Below, piece after piece: positions 17,357 to 25,891 of a stretch of DNA of 64,000 nucleotides. This DNA is from JBAWWY01 sp037144355 (GTDB taxonomy: Bacteria; Bacillota; Clostridia; Peptostreptococcales; Anaerovoracaceae): the NCBI GenBank assembly GCA_037144355.1, contig JBAWWY010000002.1, positions 75,160 through 139,159 on the forward strand, read 5' to 3'. How positions within the stretch are numbered: position 1 is the stretch's first letter; the number at the start of each line of letters is the position of its first letter. The notes under the pieces were generated by a model. The model was not told the DNA's origin, searched no databases, and saw only the letters and a list, made by a program, of their open reading frames with translations. A program made the translations under genes and the position numbers.

Positions 17357-17903
17357 TTTGTTGGAGATAAGCAAATCACTTGGATTTTCAGACGAGAAAT
17401 TTCTTGAGATAGAGAAATTTTATTTGAAGATCAAAGGAGAGGCTGAAGCCTCCGGTTATTTTTTGAATCCCGATATTGAAGCTGTATTGATTTTAATCGA
17501 CGGGCTTCTGGTGAATTTGCATAGATATGGATATATTGGTTGTCCCTGCAGACTTAGCGCTAAAAATTTAGAAAAAGACATGGATATTATCTGCCCTTGC
17601 TATTATCGGGATGATGATCTCAGTGATTTTGGGGCGTGCTTTTGTTCGCTTTATGTTTCAAAGGAATTTTCAGACGGAACCAAAAAAATCAGTTCGATAC
17701 CCGAAAGAAGACTTCCCCCAGGAAAAGAAAAGCTAGTTGAAAAGGCAGTAACCCCAATAGCTTCAGCTAGTCTTGGTTTTAATGGATTGAAATATCCGGT
17801 ATACAGATGTATGGTTTGTGGCTATCTTTGCGCAAAGGATTCCCCACCTTCCTCATGCCCAATATGCAAGGCAGGCAAGGAACGATTTGAAAGATTCATA
17901 TAA
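17349..17903 (+). CDS. Ferredoxin-thioredoxin reductase catalytic domain fused to a rubredoxin-like domain
   Basis: A 184-residue protein (ATG at 17349; a TTG at 17340 is also in frame). All six cysteines of the FTR beta chain are present: C65-P-C67, C82-P-C84 and C97-F-C99. They would hold a 4Fe-4S cluster beside an active-site disulfide, though the spacings (14 and 12 residues) differ from the plant/cyanobacterial 16 and 8. The C-terminal 35 residues form a rubredoxin-like knuckle with CMVC and CPIC. The rubredoxin part may deliver electrons to the FTR centre, replacing a free ferredoxin. It ends 8 bp inside the convergent fluoride-channel gene. Confidence 0.88.
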   Translation: MNNLLEISKSLGFSDEKFLEIEKFYLKIKGEAEASGYFLNPDIEAVLILIDGLLVNLHRYGYIGCPCRLSAKNLEKDMDIICPCYYRDDDLSDFGACFCSLYVSKEFSDGTKKISSIPERRLPPGKEKLVEKAVTPIASASLGFNGLKYPVYRCMVCGYLCAKDSPPSSCPICKAGKERFERFI

Positions 17904-18252
17904 AAATGTTTATAAATTCGCTCCCAATATAACAACCCAATATTCCGAGAATAAGTGAGCTGGCAATGTAGATAATTGCGCTCACTTTTTTATTTTTGCC
18001 AAATAAATAGGCGCCTTCATACATAAATGTGGAAAATGTGGTAAATGCCCCAAAGAAACCGTCCCCGAGAAACAGTCCCAAACTTGGATTTCTATTCAGA
18101 CTAATCAACACTCCAAGCCCAAACCCACCTAAGATGTTGACTAAAAATGTCCCTAGGGGGAAATCCCTATCTTTGTGGGATAAAAGCTTTCCCAACTGAA
18201 AGCGTGACAAACTCCCAAGTGCTCCTCCGAGTCCTACCAGGATTAATCCCAT
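17896..18252 (-). CDS. crcB: Fluoride channel subunit FluC/CrcB (first of pair by position)
   Basis: A 118-residue four-helix membrane protein with family motifs GGALGSLSRF, GTFLVNILGGFGLG and GAFTTFSTF. FluC channels expel fluoride as dual-topology dimers. It overlaps the other crcB copy by 10 bp, and such tandem pairs usually form heterodimers with opposite topologies. Its ribosome site (GAGGT) lies inside the upstream gene. Confidence 0.93.
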   Translation of the reverse strand: MGLILVGLGGALGSLSRFQLGKLLSHKDRDFPLGTFLVNILGGFGLGVLISLNRNPSLGLFLGDGFFGAFTTFSTFMYEGAYLFGKNKKVSAIIYIASSLILGILGCYIGSEFINIFI

Positions 18253-18659
18253 ATCTGTACCTCTTCTTTTCTGCCAAGCATTTTAATGGCTGCTTTTGCC
18301 AATTTGTTGGCTGTATATATGCTCAAGAACCCCAAGATCAGCAATGATAGGATATATATTAGCGCAAATAACCATTTTCCAATGGTTAAAAGGTCTGAAA
18401 CTTCTTTGCAAAGTGTGGAGAATGTGGTGAATGCTCCAAGAAAACCTGTAGTTATTCCCAAACGAAGGGCTGAACTGACTATTTTTCTCTCATATGAAAG
18501 TTCAATTATGAAAGCTAGTAGAAAACAACCCAGCAAATTTATTAGCAGAGTGTTGATAGGGAAATTATAAAAAGGTAATGAAAAAGGAGCTTTCTCAACT
18601 ACATATCTTGCAATTGCTCCAAAAGCTCCAAGAATGCCTATATAAAGATATTTTCTCAT
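18243..18659 (-). CDS. crcB: Fluoride channel subunit FluC/CrcB (second of pair by position)
   Basis: A 138-residue FluC family protein with GAFGAIARY, NTLLINLLGCF and GAFTTFSTL. It is transcribed before its partner, with a 10-bp overlap. No fluoride riboswitch is recognisable in the 78 bp upstream, so expression may come from the NYN gene's promoter. Confidence 0.93.
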   Translation of the reverse strand: MRKYLYIGILGAFGAIARYVVEKAPFSLPFYNFPINTLLINLLGCFLLAFIIELSYERKIVSSALRLGITTGFLGAFTTFSTLCKEVSDLLTIGKWLFALIYILSLLILGFLSIYTANKLAKAAIKMLGRKEEVQIWD

Positions 18660-18737
18660 AAATTTGTTTCTATTCTTATCCTTGCTTTATTTCTAAATAT
18701 ACCAACTAACTTTGCTTTTGATTTATCTTGTTTATTC

Positions 18738-19499
18738 TTATTTTAATTTCACAAAATAAAGTTTAACATTTGAGCCCTTCGAGCTTCTTGATTCAATTTC
18801 GAATTCCTTGGTTTGGGATAGGAAAGGTGTGAGTTTTTTAAATCCATAGTTCCTTGTATCGAAATCCGGATGCCTTTTATTAAGCACATTTCCAATATCA
18901 CCCAAAAATGCCCATCCATCATCATCTGATATTTCTTCAATTATTCTTTTCACTTCGTTTATCAAGCCGGCTTTGTCTGGGTATACCGCTTCCGTACTTT
19001 TAACATTATTTGTACTGCTTTCTTCAGGCGGTTTGCGGAGGGTGCCTTCTTCAGCAGCGATTGCCACCGCTAGCAAGTCTAAATACTTGAATTGATTGCA
19101 AGCTGAAATAAAAGGTTTTGGTGTCTTTTTTTCTCCCATTCCAATTATCTGCATTCCGGACTCTCTCAACCTAGAGGCCAACCTGGTAAAATCACTGTCG
19201 CTGGTAACCAGGCAGAAGCCTTCCACATTTTTTGTATATAATATATCCATGGCATCGATAATCATTGCCGAGTCAGTGGAGTTTTTTCCTGTTGTATATC
19301 CATACTGTTGTATTGGAGTAATTGAAAAATCAAGAAGAATGTTCTTCCAAGACGCTAGATTTGGTTTTGTCCAGTCTCCATATATTCTTTTATAAGTAAC
19401 AACTCCATCATTGGAAACCTCATCGAAAATCAGCTTTACATATTTGTCGGAAATATTATCTGCGTCTATTAGGACTGCAAATCTTTTCTCATTTCCCAT
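18738..19499 (-). CDS. NYN (LabA/PIN-like) RNase-fold protein with LOTUS/OST-HTH domain
   Basis: A 253-residue protein; the ATG at 19499 is preferred over an in-frame TTG at 19523 because AAAGGATGG sits correctly before it. Residues about 1-150 form a NYN domain (LIDADNIS, DSAMIIDAMDIL, VTSDSDFTRLASRLRE) carrying the acidic residues of PIN-type nucleases. Residues about 185-250 form an OST-HTH/LOTUS domain (GWAFLGDIGNVL, YGFKKLTPFL), a fold that binds RNA. It probably cleaves or binds a specific RNA; target unknown. The fluoride channels follow on the same strand. Confidence 0.88.
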   Translation of the reverse strand: MGNEKRFAVLIDADNISDKYVKLIFDEVSNDGVVTYKRIYGDWTKPNLASWKNILLDFSITPIQQYGYTTGKNSTDSAMIIDAMDILYTKNVEGFCLVTSDSDFTRLASRLRESGMQIIGMGEKKTPKPFISACNQFKYLDLLAVAIAAEEGTLRKPPEESSTNNVKSTEAVYPDKAGLINEVKRIIEEISDDDGWAFLGDIGNVLNKRHPDFDTRNYGFKKLTPFLSQTKEFEIESRSSKGSNVKLYFVKLK

Positions 19500-19589
19500 A
19501 TAGTTCCATCCTTTCTCCAGCAATGCTTATGATTGCAATAAATTACTTTTTTAATTATATCATAAAATATAAAAATGTTATTTAAATTC

Positions 19590-19618
19590 TTGACTTGATT
19601 ATTTTATGATTTTATAAT
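19590..19618 (+). promoter_or_regulatory. Consensus sigma-A promoter for the ArsR-LUD operon
   Basis: TTGACT (19590-19595), a 17-bp spacer and a perfect TATAAT (19613-19618), about 50 bp before the ArsR start. Confidence 0.8.
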
Positions 19619-19669
19619 GAGAAAGCATATATAATGTGCATTGTAAATAAACGATTTAAGGAGGCATTC

Positions 19670-19990
19670 ATGAGACTTAGAAAAGAAGATGACAATTTGC
19701 AAGAAGAGGAGATATTGTTTGTATCAAGGATTTCCGACGCTCTTGCCCATCCAGTAAGGATAAAGATATTCAAATATATCTTGAAAAATAATGCGAGCAG
19801 AAATCCAGTCTGCAATAAGAATGTAGTCTTGGATTTTGACTACTCCCAAGCCACCATTTCCCAGCATATCAAGAAGTTGCTTCAAGCAGATTTAGTCCAA
19901 ATCAAACGAGTGGACAAATTTTCCATGTATTATGCCAATATAGGAATTCTTGGAAAGTATATGTCGTCGCTTAAAAAATTTGAAGCATAA
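19670..19990 (+). CDS. ArsR-family winged-helix regulator
   Basis: A 106-residue winged-helix protein. ATG at 19670 is chosen because AAGGAGG lies five bases upstream; an upstream in-frame ATG at 19634 has no such site. The recognition region is DYSQATISQHIKKLLQADLVQIKR, and ISDALAHPVRIKIFKYI is the typical ArsR opening. Cys residues are few (one near CNKN), so a metal site of ArsR/SmtB type is not evident; it may sense redox or a metabolite. It is followed 34 bp later by a LUD gene. Confidence 0.85.
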   Translation: MRLRKEDDNLQEEEILFVSRISDALAHPVRIKIFKYILKNNASRNPVCNKNVVLDFDYSQATISQHIKKLLQADLVQIKRVDKFSMYYANIGILGKYMSSLKKFEA

Positions 19991-20024
19991 ATTTCAACAT
20001 AACAAAAAGGAGAATTTAACAATT

Positions 20025-20636
20025 ATGGACAGAATCAAAAATACCATAGCAAACCTTGAAAGAAATGGCTTTACGGTTCGATATTTTGAAAAAGCGGAAG
20101 ATGCGGTCACCTCTCTTATTTCAGAAATTGACAAAAGCGAGACTGTTGGTTTCGGGGGATCTGTCACAGTTGACGGACTTCAGATATATGAAAAGCTGCA
20201 AGAAAAAGGAAGTCCGGTATTCTGGCATTGGAAGACTGCGCCGGATCAAAACAAAGCTCTTATTATGGCACAAGCAGCAACTGCCAATGTTTATCTTTCA
20301 AGTGCAAACGCAATTACGGAAGATGGAAGATTGCTGAACATCGATGGACACGGCAATAGGCTCTCCAGCATGTTATACGGCCATAAGCGCTTATATGTTG
20401 TCGCTGGGGTTAACAAGATAGCGGCTAGTCTGGACGAGGCTTTTATACGGGTGAAAAACATCGCTGCCCCAATGAATGCTAAAAGACTTGATTTGGATAC
20501 ACCTTGCCGCCACTTGGGTAAATGCATGAATTGTGATTCTCCACAGAGAATATGCAAAGCCACCTTGATTTTTGATAGACAGCCAAAAGGGGTTAAGGTG
20601 ATTATTTACTTGATTAATGAAAATTTAGGATATTAA
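20025..20636 (+). CDS. LUD domain protein (LutC/YkgG-like)
   Basis: A 203-residue LUD-domain protein (formerly DUF162) starting at ATG 20025 with AAGGAG upstream. It carries VGFGGSVTVDG, ANVYLSSANAITEDGRLLNIDGHGNR and a Cys-rich tail (CRHLGKCMNCDSPQRIC). LutC-like proteins take part in lactate oxidation, but stand-alone copies are widespread with unknown role. The tail cysteines could bind metal or iron-sulfur. Co-transcribed with an ArsR regulator. Confidence 0.85.
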   Translation: MDRIKNTIANLERNGFTVRYFEKAEDAVTSLISEIDKSETVGFGGSVTVDGLQIYEKLQEKGSPVFWHWKTAPDQNKALIMAQAATANVYLSSANAITEDGRLLNIDGHGNRLSSMLYGHKRLYVVAGVNKIAASLDEAFIRVKNIAAPMNAKRLDLDTPCRHLGKCMNCDSPQRICKATLIFDRQPKGVKVIIYLINENLGY

Positions 20637-20643
20637 TAAACGA

Positions 20644-20679
20644 AAAAGGAATGAGGCTTTTAACAACCTCATTCCTTTT
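20644..20679. terminator. Bidirectional rho-independent terminator
   Basis: AAAAGGAATGAGG (20644-20656) pairs perfectly with CCTCATTCCTTTT (20667-20679), with A and T runs on either side, between the convergent LUD and mscL genes. Confidence 0.9.
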
Positions 20680-20706
20680 AATTGTATTAATCACAAGATT
20701 AATTTT

Positions 20707-21135
20707 TTAAGATTTTTTTAGCAGGTCACGGATTTCAGTTAAGATTTTTATTTCTTCCCTCACTTCGACAACTTCGACTTCAACAGTATCAACCTGTGGT
20801 TCGGAAGCTTCCTCTTCTCCTTTTGTAAGGTTGCTTACCTTGCTTTTAAAACGGTTTATAAATTTTATAATCAAGAAAATTGTCAAAGCTATTATGGAAA
20901 AATCAACAATACTCTGCAAGAATGAACCATACTTTATCTGTGCGTCTCCAATTGTGAAACTTAAGGCTGAGAAGTTCCTTCCCCCCAGTATAACTCCAAT
21001 CAAGGGCATTACAATATCATTGACTAGGGATGTTACTATCTTGCCAAATGCAGCACCGATTACTACTGCCACTGCTAAATCCATCACATTGCCTTTCACG
21101 GCGAATTCTTTAAATTCTTTTATCAATTCTTTCAT
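20707..21135 (-). CDS. mscL: Large-conductance mechanosensitive channel
   Basis: A 142-residue MscL with the hallmark N-terminal helix and TM1 (GNVMDLAVAVVIGAAFGKIVTS), VMPLIG, and TM2 ending in KFINRFK. It opens as a pentamer under membrane tension to release osmolytes on hypo-osmotic shock. The C-terminal cytoplasmic helix is acidic and somewhat extended. Confidence 0.96.
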   Translation of the reverse strand: MKELIKEFKEFAVKGNVMDLAVAVVIGAAFGKIVTSLVNDIVMPLIGVILGGRNFSALSFTIGDAQIKYGSFLQSIVDFSIIALTIFLIIKFINRFKSKVSNLTKGEEEASEPQVDTVEVEVVEVREEIKILTEIRDLLKKS

Positions 21136-21157
21136 AATTCAAACTCCCTTTTTACTT

Positions 21158-23710
21158 CTAGATAAATAGATTTACATTGGATTCTTCCGCATCTCCCAAA
21201 TAAGCTCCAACTCCGGCGAATTCAACTCCGTCAATGATCTCTTCCTTGGTAATCCCCATTATATCCATGGACATGGTGCAGGCAACAATTTTTACTCCGT
21301 TGAACATTGCTTGTTTTATCAAATCCTGAAGCGAATCAACATTTTTGTCCTTCATGACTTTTTTCATCATCGCAGTTCCCATTCCGCCCATGTTCATTTT
21401 GGAAAGTGTGAGTTTATTATATCCTTTTGGCATCATCATTCCAAACATGGCATCTATTAATGGTTTTTTAACATTCTTCTTGTCGCCTTTTCTGAGTACA
21501 TTCAAACCCCAGAAAGTGAAGAACATGGTAACCGGTCTTCCCATGGAAGCTGCTCCATTTGCAATTATAAACGAAGCTAGTACCTTGTCCAGGTCTCCGC
21601 TGAATACAACCAGCGTCTTTCCTTGTGGTAGAACCACAGTTGATCCTTGAGCAACCTCATGTACGCTTTTCGCATCTTTAGCAAGTCCCTTTTGAAGGAA
21701 TACAACAACGCCCTTGCTTCCCTTTTCAATTTTAAGAAGAGTGTTGTCTGTTCTTCTGCACCATGCTTCAATATCCCGTCCAAAGCCAAGATCTGTAGCT
21801 CTAACTTCAATTATATCCCCATCGTTAATTTCTTTAACAGTATTAAATACCTTCATTATGGGTCCTGGACATTGCATTCCGCTGCAGTCAACTGTTAAGC
21901 AAGCCTTTATTTCATGAGCTTTTAAAGCTTCTTCCATTTTCTTTTCTCCTCCATTGTTTTCCAAATCAATTCCATTGTTTTTTGATTCTTCTATTTCTGA
22001 TTCTTTACCTTGGGCAAGTTTTTCGTGGTAGACCGACTTATAAAAACTTGTTCCTCCTGGATAAACCTTGATATTCTCATATCCGTTTTGTGCAAGTATT
22101 CTTGATGCATTGTATGCTCTGACGCCAATTGCGCAGCAAGGGATTATAAGTTTCGTTTTATCAAGTTCGGAAATTCTTTCTCTTAGTTGCCCAAGTGGAA
22201 TATGATAGGAGTTTGGAATTTCAAATGCCATTCTCTCAACATGCTCAGTTACATCTAAAATAGTATAAGAGTTAGGATCCAAAGTTTCGATTTCGTTCCA
22301 TTTTATAAAATCCACCTTTTGCAAAAGCATATTTTCAGCTACAAAGCCCAGCATGTTTACTGGGTCCTTTGCGGATGAATATGGCGGCGCATAAGCAAGC
22401 TCCAAATCTTTCAGGTCGCTTGTTGTGCCATTCAGCCTCATTGTTGTGGCTATTGTGTCTATTCTTTTATCAACGCCATCCTGGCCTACAATCTGAGCCC
22501 CATAGATTTTGCCTTCCTTATTGAATATCATTTTTAGGACAATGACAGTCGCCCCTGGATAGTAGCCTGCATGGGATTTCTGATATATTGTTGTGATTAG
22601 ATAATCCTCGTTGTATTTTTTGCCCATGATGTTGAGGGTTTTTTCATTCAATCCAGTTGATGCTACCGATAGGTCAAACACTTTCGCAATAGCAGTACCT
22701 TGTGTCCCTTTGTATTTCTCCATTGCACCATTGATATTATTGGCGCATATTCTTCCCTGCCTATTTGCAGGACCAGCAAGTGGAATCATCGTTCTGCCTT
22801 TTTCCACAAATTCTTCAACTTCGATAACATCACCAAGGGCATATATGCTTTCATCCGAAGTCTTCAGATAATCATCAACTATTATTCCGCCTCTTGGGTT
22901 CATTTCAAGACCGGCATCTTTGGCAAGCTGGCCATTGGGTTTAACTCCAATGGAAAGGATAACAATATCCGCTTCGATTTCCTTGCCGCTTTTCAATATT
23001 ATTTTGGTTGCGCCATTTTCTCTTGAAAACTTCTTCACACCATCTGAAAGAATAAGATCAACATTATTTAATCGCATGTTTTCATGGACAAGCTGGGCCA
23101 TTTCAAAGTCAATTGGCGCCATAACCTGGTCCAACATTTCAACTACTGTAACCTTGCATCCTGCCTCAGATAAATTTTCAGCCATTTCCAGACCGATAAA
23201 CCCACCCCCTATTACCGCTGCTCTCTTTGGACTATTGTCATCAATATATTTTTTTATCACATCCGTATCCGGAACTGTCCAAAGGGTAAATATTCCTTCA
23301 CCGTCTATTCCTTCAATTGGTGGTTTAAGCGGTGACGAACCTGTTGAAATGACCAGTGTGTCATATCTTTCAACATATTCCTCGTCGCTGCCGGCTTTTT
23401 TCACAGATATGGTTTTGTTTTCTTTATCTATCCCAACAACTTCATTGTTGACTCTAACTTCTATATTGAATCTCTGTTTCATCATCTCCGGTGTCATTAA
23501 AAGCAACGCGTCTCTTTCAGCTATTACGCCTCCTATATAGTATGGAAGCCCGCAGTTGGCATATGATATATATTGACCTTTTTCAAATATTACGATTTCT
23601 AAATTTTCGTCAAGCCTTCTGAGCCTTGCCGCAGTACTGGCACCTCCTGCAACTCCTCCAATGATTAGCACTCTATTTTTCACAAATTCTATCGAATGAC
23701 AAAAAGCCAT
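21158..23710 (-). CDS. CoA-disulfide reductase fused to rhodanese, TusA and DsrE-like domains
   Basis: An 850-residue fusion. Residues about 10-455 are a FAD/NAD(P)H disulfide reductase of the CoA-disulfide reductase type with redox Cys53 in YANCGLPYY. Residues about 465-560 are a rhodanese with CCAIGVRA as active loop. After a charged linker comes a TusA/SirA domain (CSGMQCPGPIMK, about 600-680), then a DsrE/DsrF/DrsH-type domain (about 690-850) with ACTMSMDIMG. It likely moves persulfide sulfur between domains and reduces it with NAD(P)H. A GTG at 23683 is an alternative start; the ATG at 23710 has only a close G-rich ribosome site. Confidence 0.92.
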   Translation of the reverse strand: MAFCHSIEFVKNRVLIIGGVAGGASTAARLRRLDENLEIVIFEKGQYISYANCGLPYYIGGVIAERDALLLMTPEMMKQRFNIEVRVNNEVVGIDKENKTISVKKAGSDEEYVERYDTLVISTGSSPLKPPIEGIDGEGIFTLWTVPDTDVIKKYIDDNSPKRAAVIGGGFIGLEMAENLSEAGCKVTVVEMLDQVMAPIDFEMAQLVHENMRLNNVDLILSDGVKKFSRENGATKIILKSGKEIEADIVILSIGVKPNGQLAKDAGLEMNPRGGIIVDDYLKTSDESIYALGDVIEVEEFVEKGRTMIPLAGPANRQGRICANNINGAMEKYKGTQGTAIAKVFDLSVASTGLNEKTLNIMGKKYNEDYLITTIYQKSHAGYYPGATVIVLKMIFNKEGKIYGAQIVGQDGVDKRIDTIATTMRLNGTTSDLKDLELAYAPPYSSAKDPVNMLGFVAENMLLQKVDFIKWNEIETLDPNSYTILDVTEHVERMAFEIPNSYHIPLGQLRERISELDKTKLIIPCCAIGVRAYNASRILAQNGYENIKVYPGGTSFYKSVYHEKLAQGKESEIEESKNNGIDLENNGGEKKMEEALKAHEIKACLTVDCSGMQCPGPIMKVFNTVKEINDGDIIEVRATDLGFGRDIEAWCRRTDNTLLKIEKGSKGVVVFLQKGLAKDAKSVHEVAQGSTVVLPQGKTLVVFSGDLDKVLASFIIANGAASMGRPVTMFFTFWGLNVLRKGDKKNVKKPLIDAMFGMMMPKGYNKLTLSKMNMGGMGTAMMKKVMKDKNVDSLQDLIKQAMFNGVKIVACTMSMDIMGITKEEIIDGVEFAGVGAYLGDAEESNVNLFI

Positions 23711-23741
23711 TCTCCCCTTTCTTGAAATATTATTCCTTCAC

Positions 23742-24221
23742 CTACTTATGGTATGTTTCATTGCTGATGATTTTAAAACTTCTGTAAACCTGCTCGAGCA
23801 ATACTACTTTCATCATTTGGTGTGGAAATGTCATGTCTGAAAATGAAAGCCTGTAGTCCGCTCTTTCCAAAACCTCTTGGGAAAGTCCGAATGATCCTCC
23901 AATAATGAATGAAACATTGCTTCTTCCCTGGATTCCCAAATCTTTTAATTTATCCGACAGTTCTAAGGATGAAAGTTTATTTCCGTAGATATCAAGAGCA
24001 ATAACAAATGTATCTTTTTTAATATGCTTTAGAATGTTTAGTCCCTCACCCTTCAGAATGGCTATTTTCTCTGCCTCTCCGGGATTTTCGCCTGCTTTCA
24101 CTTCATCCACACCGTCTATTGACAATTGGCAATATCTACTTAATCTCTTGCTATATTCTTTTACAGCTGCCTTCCAATATTCTTCTTTCAGTTTTCCTAC
24201 TGAAATTATTCCTATTTTCAA
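23742..24221 (-). CDS. rlmH: 23S rRNA pseudouridine-1915 N3-methyltransferase
   Basis: A 159-residue SPOUT methyltransferase with the knot motifs FVIALDIYGNKLSS, FIIGGSFGLS and the C-terminal MTFPHQMMKVVLLEQVYR. RlmH methylates m3-pseudouridine at position 1915 in helix 69. It follows walJ by 29 bp, the usual Firmicute order. Confidence 0.96.
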   Translation of the reverse strand: MKIGIISVGKLKEEYWKAAVKEYSKRLSRYCQLSIDGVDEVKAGENPGEAEKIAILKGEGLNILKHIKKDTFVIALDIYGNKLSSLELSDKLKDLGIQGRSNVSFIIGGSFGLSQEVLERADYRLSFSDMTFPHQMMKVVLLEQVYRSFKIISNETYHK

Positions 24222-24250
24222 ATCAACCTCTGTCTTTCTTTTTAAGAAGA

Positions 24251-25042
24251 TTAAACAATAAACATCTCGCTGAATTCATCTCTCAATATTAGGTTTACTT
24301 CAACATTTCTGCCTATGTAGCAATCGTTTTCTTCCAAGATGTTTTTAACTGTCTGGTAGGCCATTTCGGGGAAATTATTTTCCTTGCTGAGATGGGCTAA
24401 AAGAACCTTTCTAAATTTTTCTTTCTTCTGAATAATCTTAAGAATGGTCTCGCCGCAACTTTCATTGGAAAGATGTCCAACTTCGGATAATACTCTTTGT
24501 TTTAAAAACCAGGGATATCTTCCTATTTTAAGCATATTAACATCATGGTTTGCTTCTAAGATTAATAAATCAGCATCACTTATTTCCTCGATTATTTGGT
24601 TGCATATTTTCCCAGTATCGGTAACTATGCTTATTTGCTTGTCTTCATGAAAAAAAGAATATCCAACTGGTTCTGTTGCGTCATGATAAATGTTGAAAGA
24701 TTTTACCTGGATATCTCCAATGAAAAAGCGCTCTCCCGTTAAAAATTCGATTTTATATTCATCTTTTACATTAATGTTGTTTCCAAGGAAAGTCCCTTTG
24801 TTCCCATAAACCATAGTTTTGTGTTTGTTTGAGATGGCCTTCAGACTTCTGACGTGATCAATATGCTCATGAGTAATCAAAACAGCGGATAGCATTTCCG
24901 CCGGCGTATCTGTAGCTATTAGACCTTCATTTATTTTTTTCAAACTTATTCCTGCATCAATAAGAAGTGCTGTGTTATTCGATTTTATCAAATAGCAGTT
25001 CCCACTACTTCCGCTGGAAAAGGAACAAAAACTTAAACTCAT
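24251..25042 (-). CDS. walJ: MBL-fold hydrolase WalJ/YycJ
   Basis: A 263-residue metallo-beta-lactamase fold protein with the metal motif THEHIDH, a further DTG and the C-terminal LLAHLS. It matches YycJ/WalJ, linked in Firmicutes to the WalRK cell-wall regulon and to DNA exonuclease activity in some species. It lies downstream of yycH and yycI and upstream of rlmH. Confidence 0.93.
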   Translation of the reverse strand: MSLSFCSFSSGSSGNCYLIKSNNTALLIDAGISLKKINEGLIATDTPAEMLSAVLITHEHIDHVRSLKAISNKHKTMVYGNKGTFLGNNINVKDEYKIEFLTGERFFIGDIQVKSFNIYHDATEPVGYSFFHEDKQISIVTDTGKICNQIIEEISDADLLILEANHDVNMLKIGRYPWFLKQRVLSEVGHLSNESCGETILKIIQKKEKFRKVLLAHLSKENNFPEMAYQTVKNILEENDCYIGRNVEVNLILRDEFSEMFIV

Positions 25043-25136
25043 TAATTCCCCTCGTCTAAATATTCATTGCTTGGGAGTATTTTTAACCTCTACCCATGTA
25101 GACATGTTGCCAATCATTTTACTACCGCTAAATATT

Positions 25137-25883
25137 TTAAATTTCAAATCCTCCAATATAGATTGATTTTCCATTATTGTATGTGAATTTCCATGCCGGA
25201 AACGCCGTATCTGTTATTGGAGAATTCAAGTTGACTGAAGATGTATCCAGCCAATATACAAATTCAATATTGCTTATGGTTATTTTATCATTCTTTTCAG
25301 TTCCCTGTCTTATTTTATTCATAAATCTAACCAATGCCGATGATATGCTCATGACTTCTCTCTTGGTTTTCCCAAATTCTAAAGGTTTTAACCACACTCT
25401 TTTAAAGTCGGTTATTTTGCCTTGGCGAACCGTGCACTTTATATAGCTATCATCTAGAGTTATCTTGCCAACTTTGTTTTCATATTCCAGCTTATATTCC
25501 CCATCCACCTCGCTGATGTTTTTCAAAGTAACATTCTTTGTCATTATGCTGCAAGTTCGTAGGAATTCCTCCACATATTGTTTAACTGAGATTTCGTTAA
25601 TTTTATCATTTGCTATCCCAACCTGTTTCTCAAGGTTGCTATCGATCAAGTTTTGGTCTACGTGGTCGTACTCGACATACAAAATTGGCCTGGCCCCAAT
25701 TTTATCTGGCAATTCACATTTAATCGCAATATTTCGTGAAGCCAGCATTGAAATTGTATCCGCGAGTTCAATCCTTGCGTTTTCCTGGTTATTTATGTAT
25801 TTCCCGGATAGCATCCCAATCATTACAAGATTGGTAACTATAAGTGCTATTATTATAATATTTTTCGCTTTCGTCCAATCCAT
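25137..25883 (-). CDS. yycI: YycI-like regulatory membrane protein
   Basis: A 248-residue protein with one N-terminal membrane anchor (MDWTKAKNIIIIALIVTNLVMIGML) and an extracytoplasmic domain. Sequence start and position identify it as YycI, which with YycH modulates the histidine kinase WalK through membrane contacts in Firmicutes. It begins 8 bp after yycH. No walK gene is adjacent. Confidence 0.85.
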   Translation of the reverse strand: MDWTKAKNIIIIALIVTNLVMIGMLSGKYINNQENARIELADTISMLASRNIAIKCELPDKIGARPILYVEYDHVDQNLIDSNLEKQVGIANDKINEISVKQYVEEFLRTCSIMTKNVTLKNISEVDGEYKLEYENKVGKITLDDSYIKCTVRQGKITDFKRVWLKPLEFGKTKREVMSISSALVRFMNKIRQGTEKNDKITISNIEFVYWLDTSSVNLNSPITDTAFPAWKFTYNNGKSIYIGGFEI

Positions 25884-25891
25884 TTCTTCTC

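Noticed and set aside
18660..18737. Fluoride riboswitch upstream of the paired crcB genes
   Set aside because: The 78-bp gap shows no recognisable crcB-motif core.
22920..23540. Open frame of 206 codons antisense to the CoA-disulfide reductase
   Set aside because: Thr/Ser/Ile-rich shadow; the sense protein is complete.
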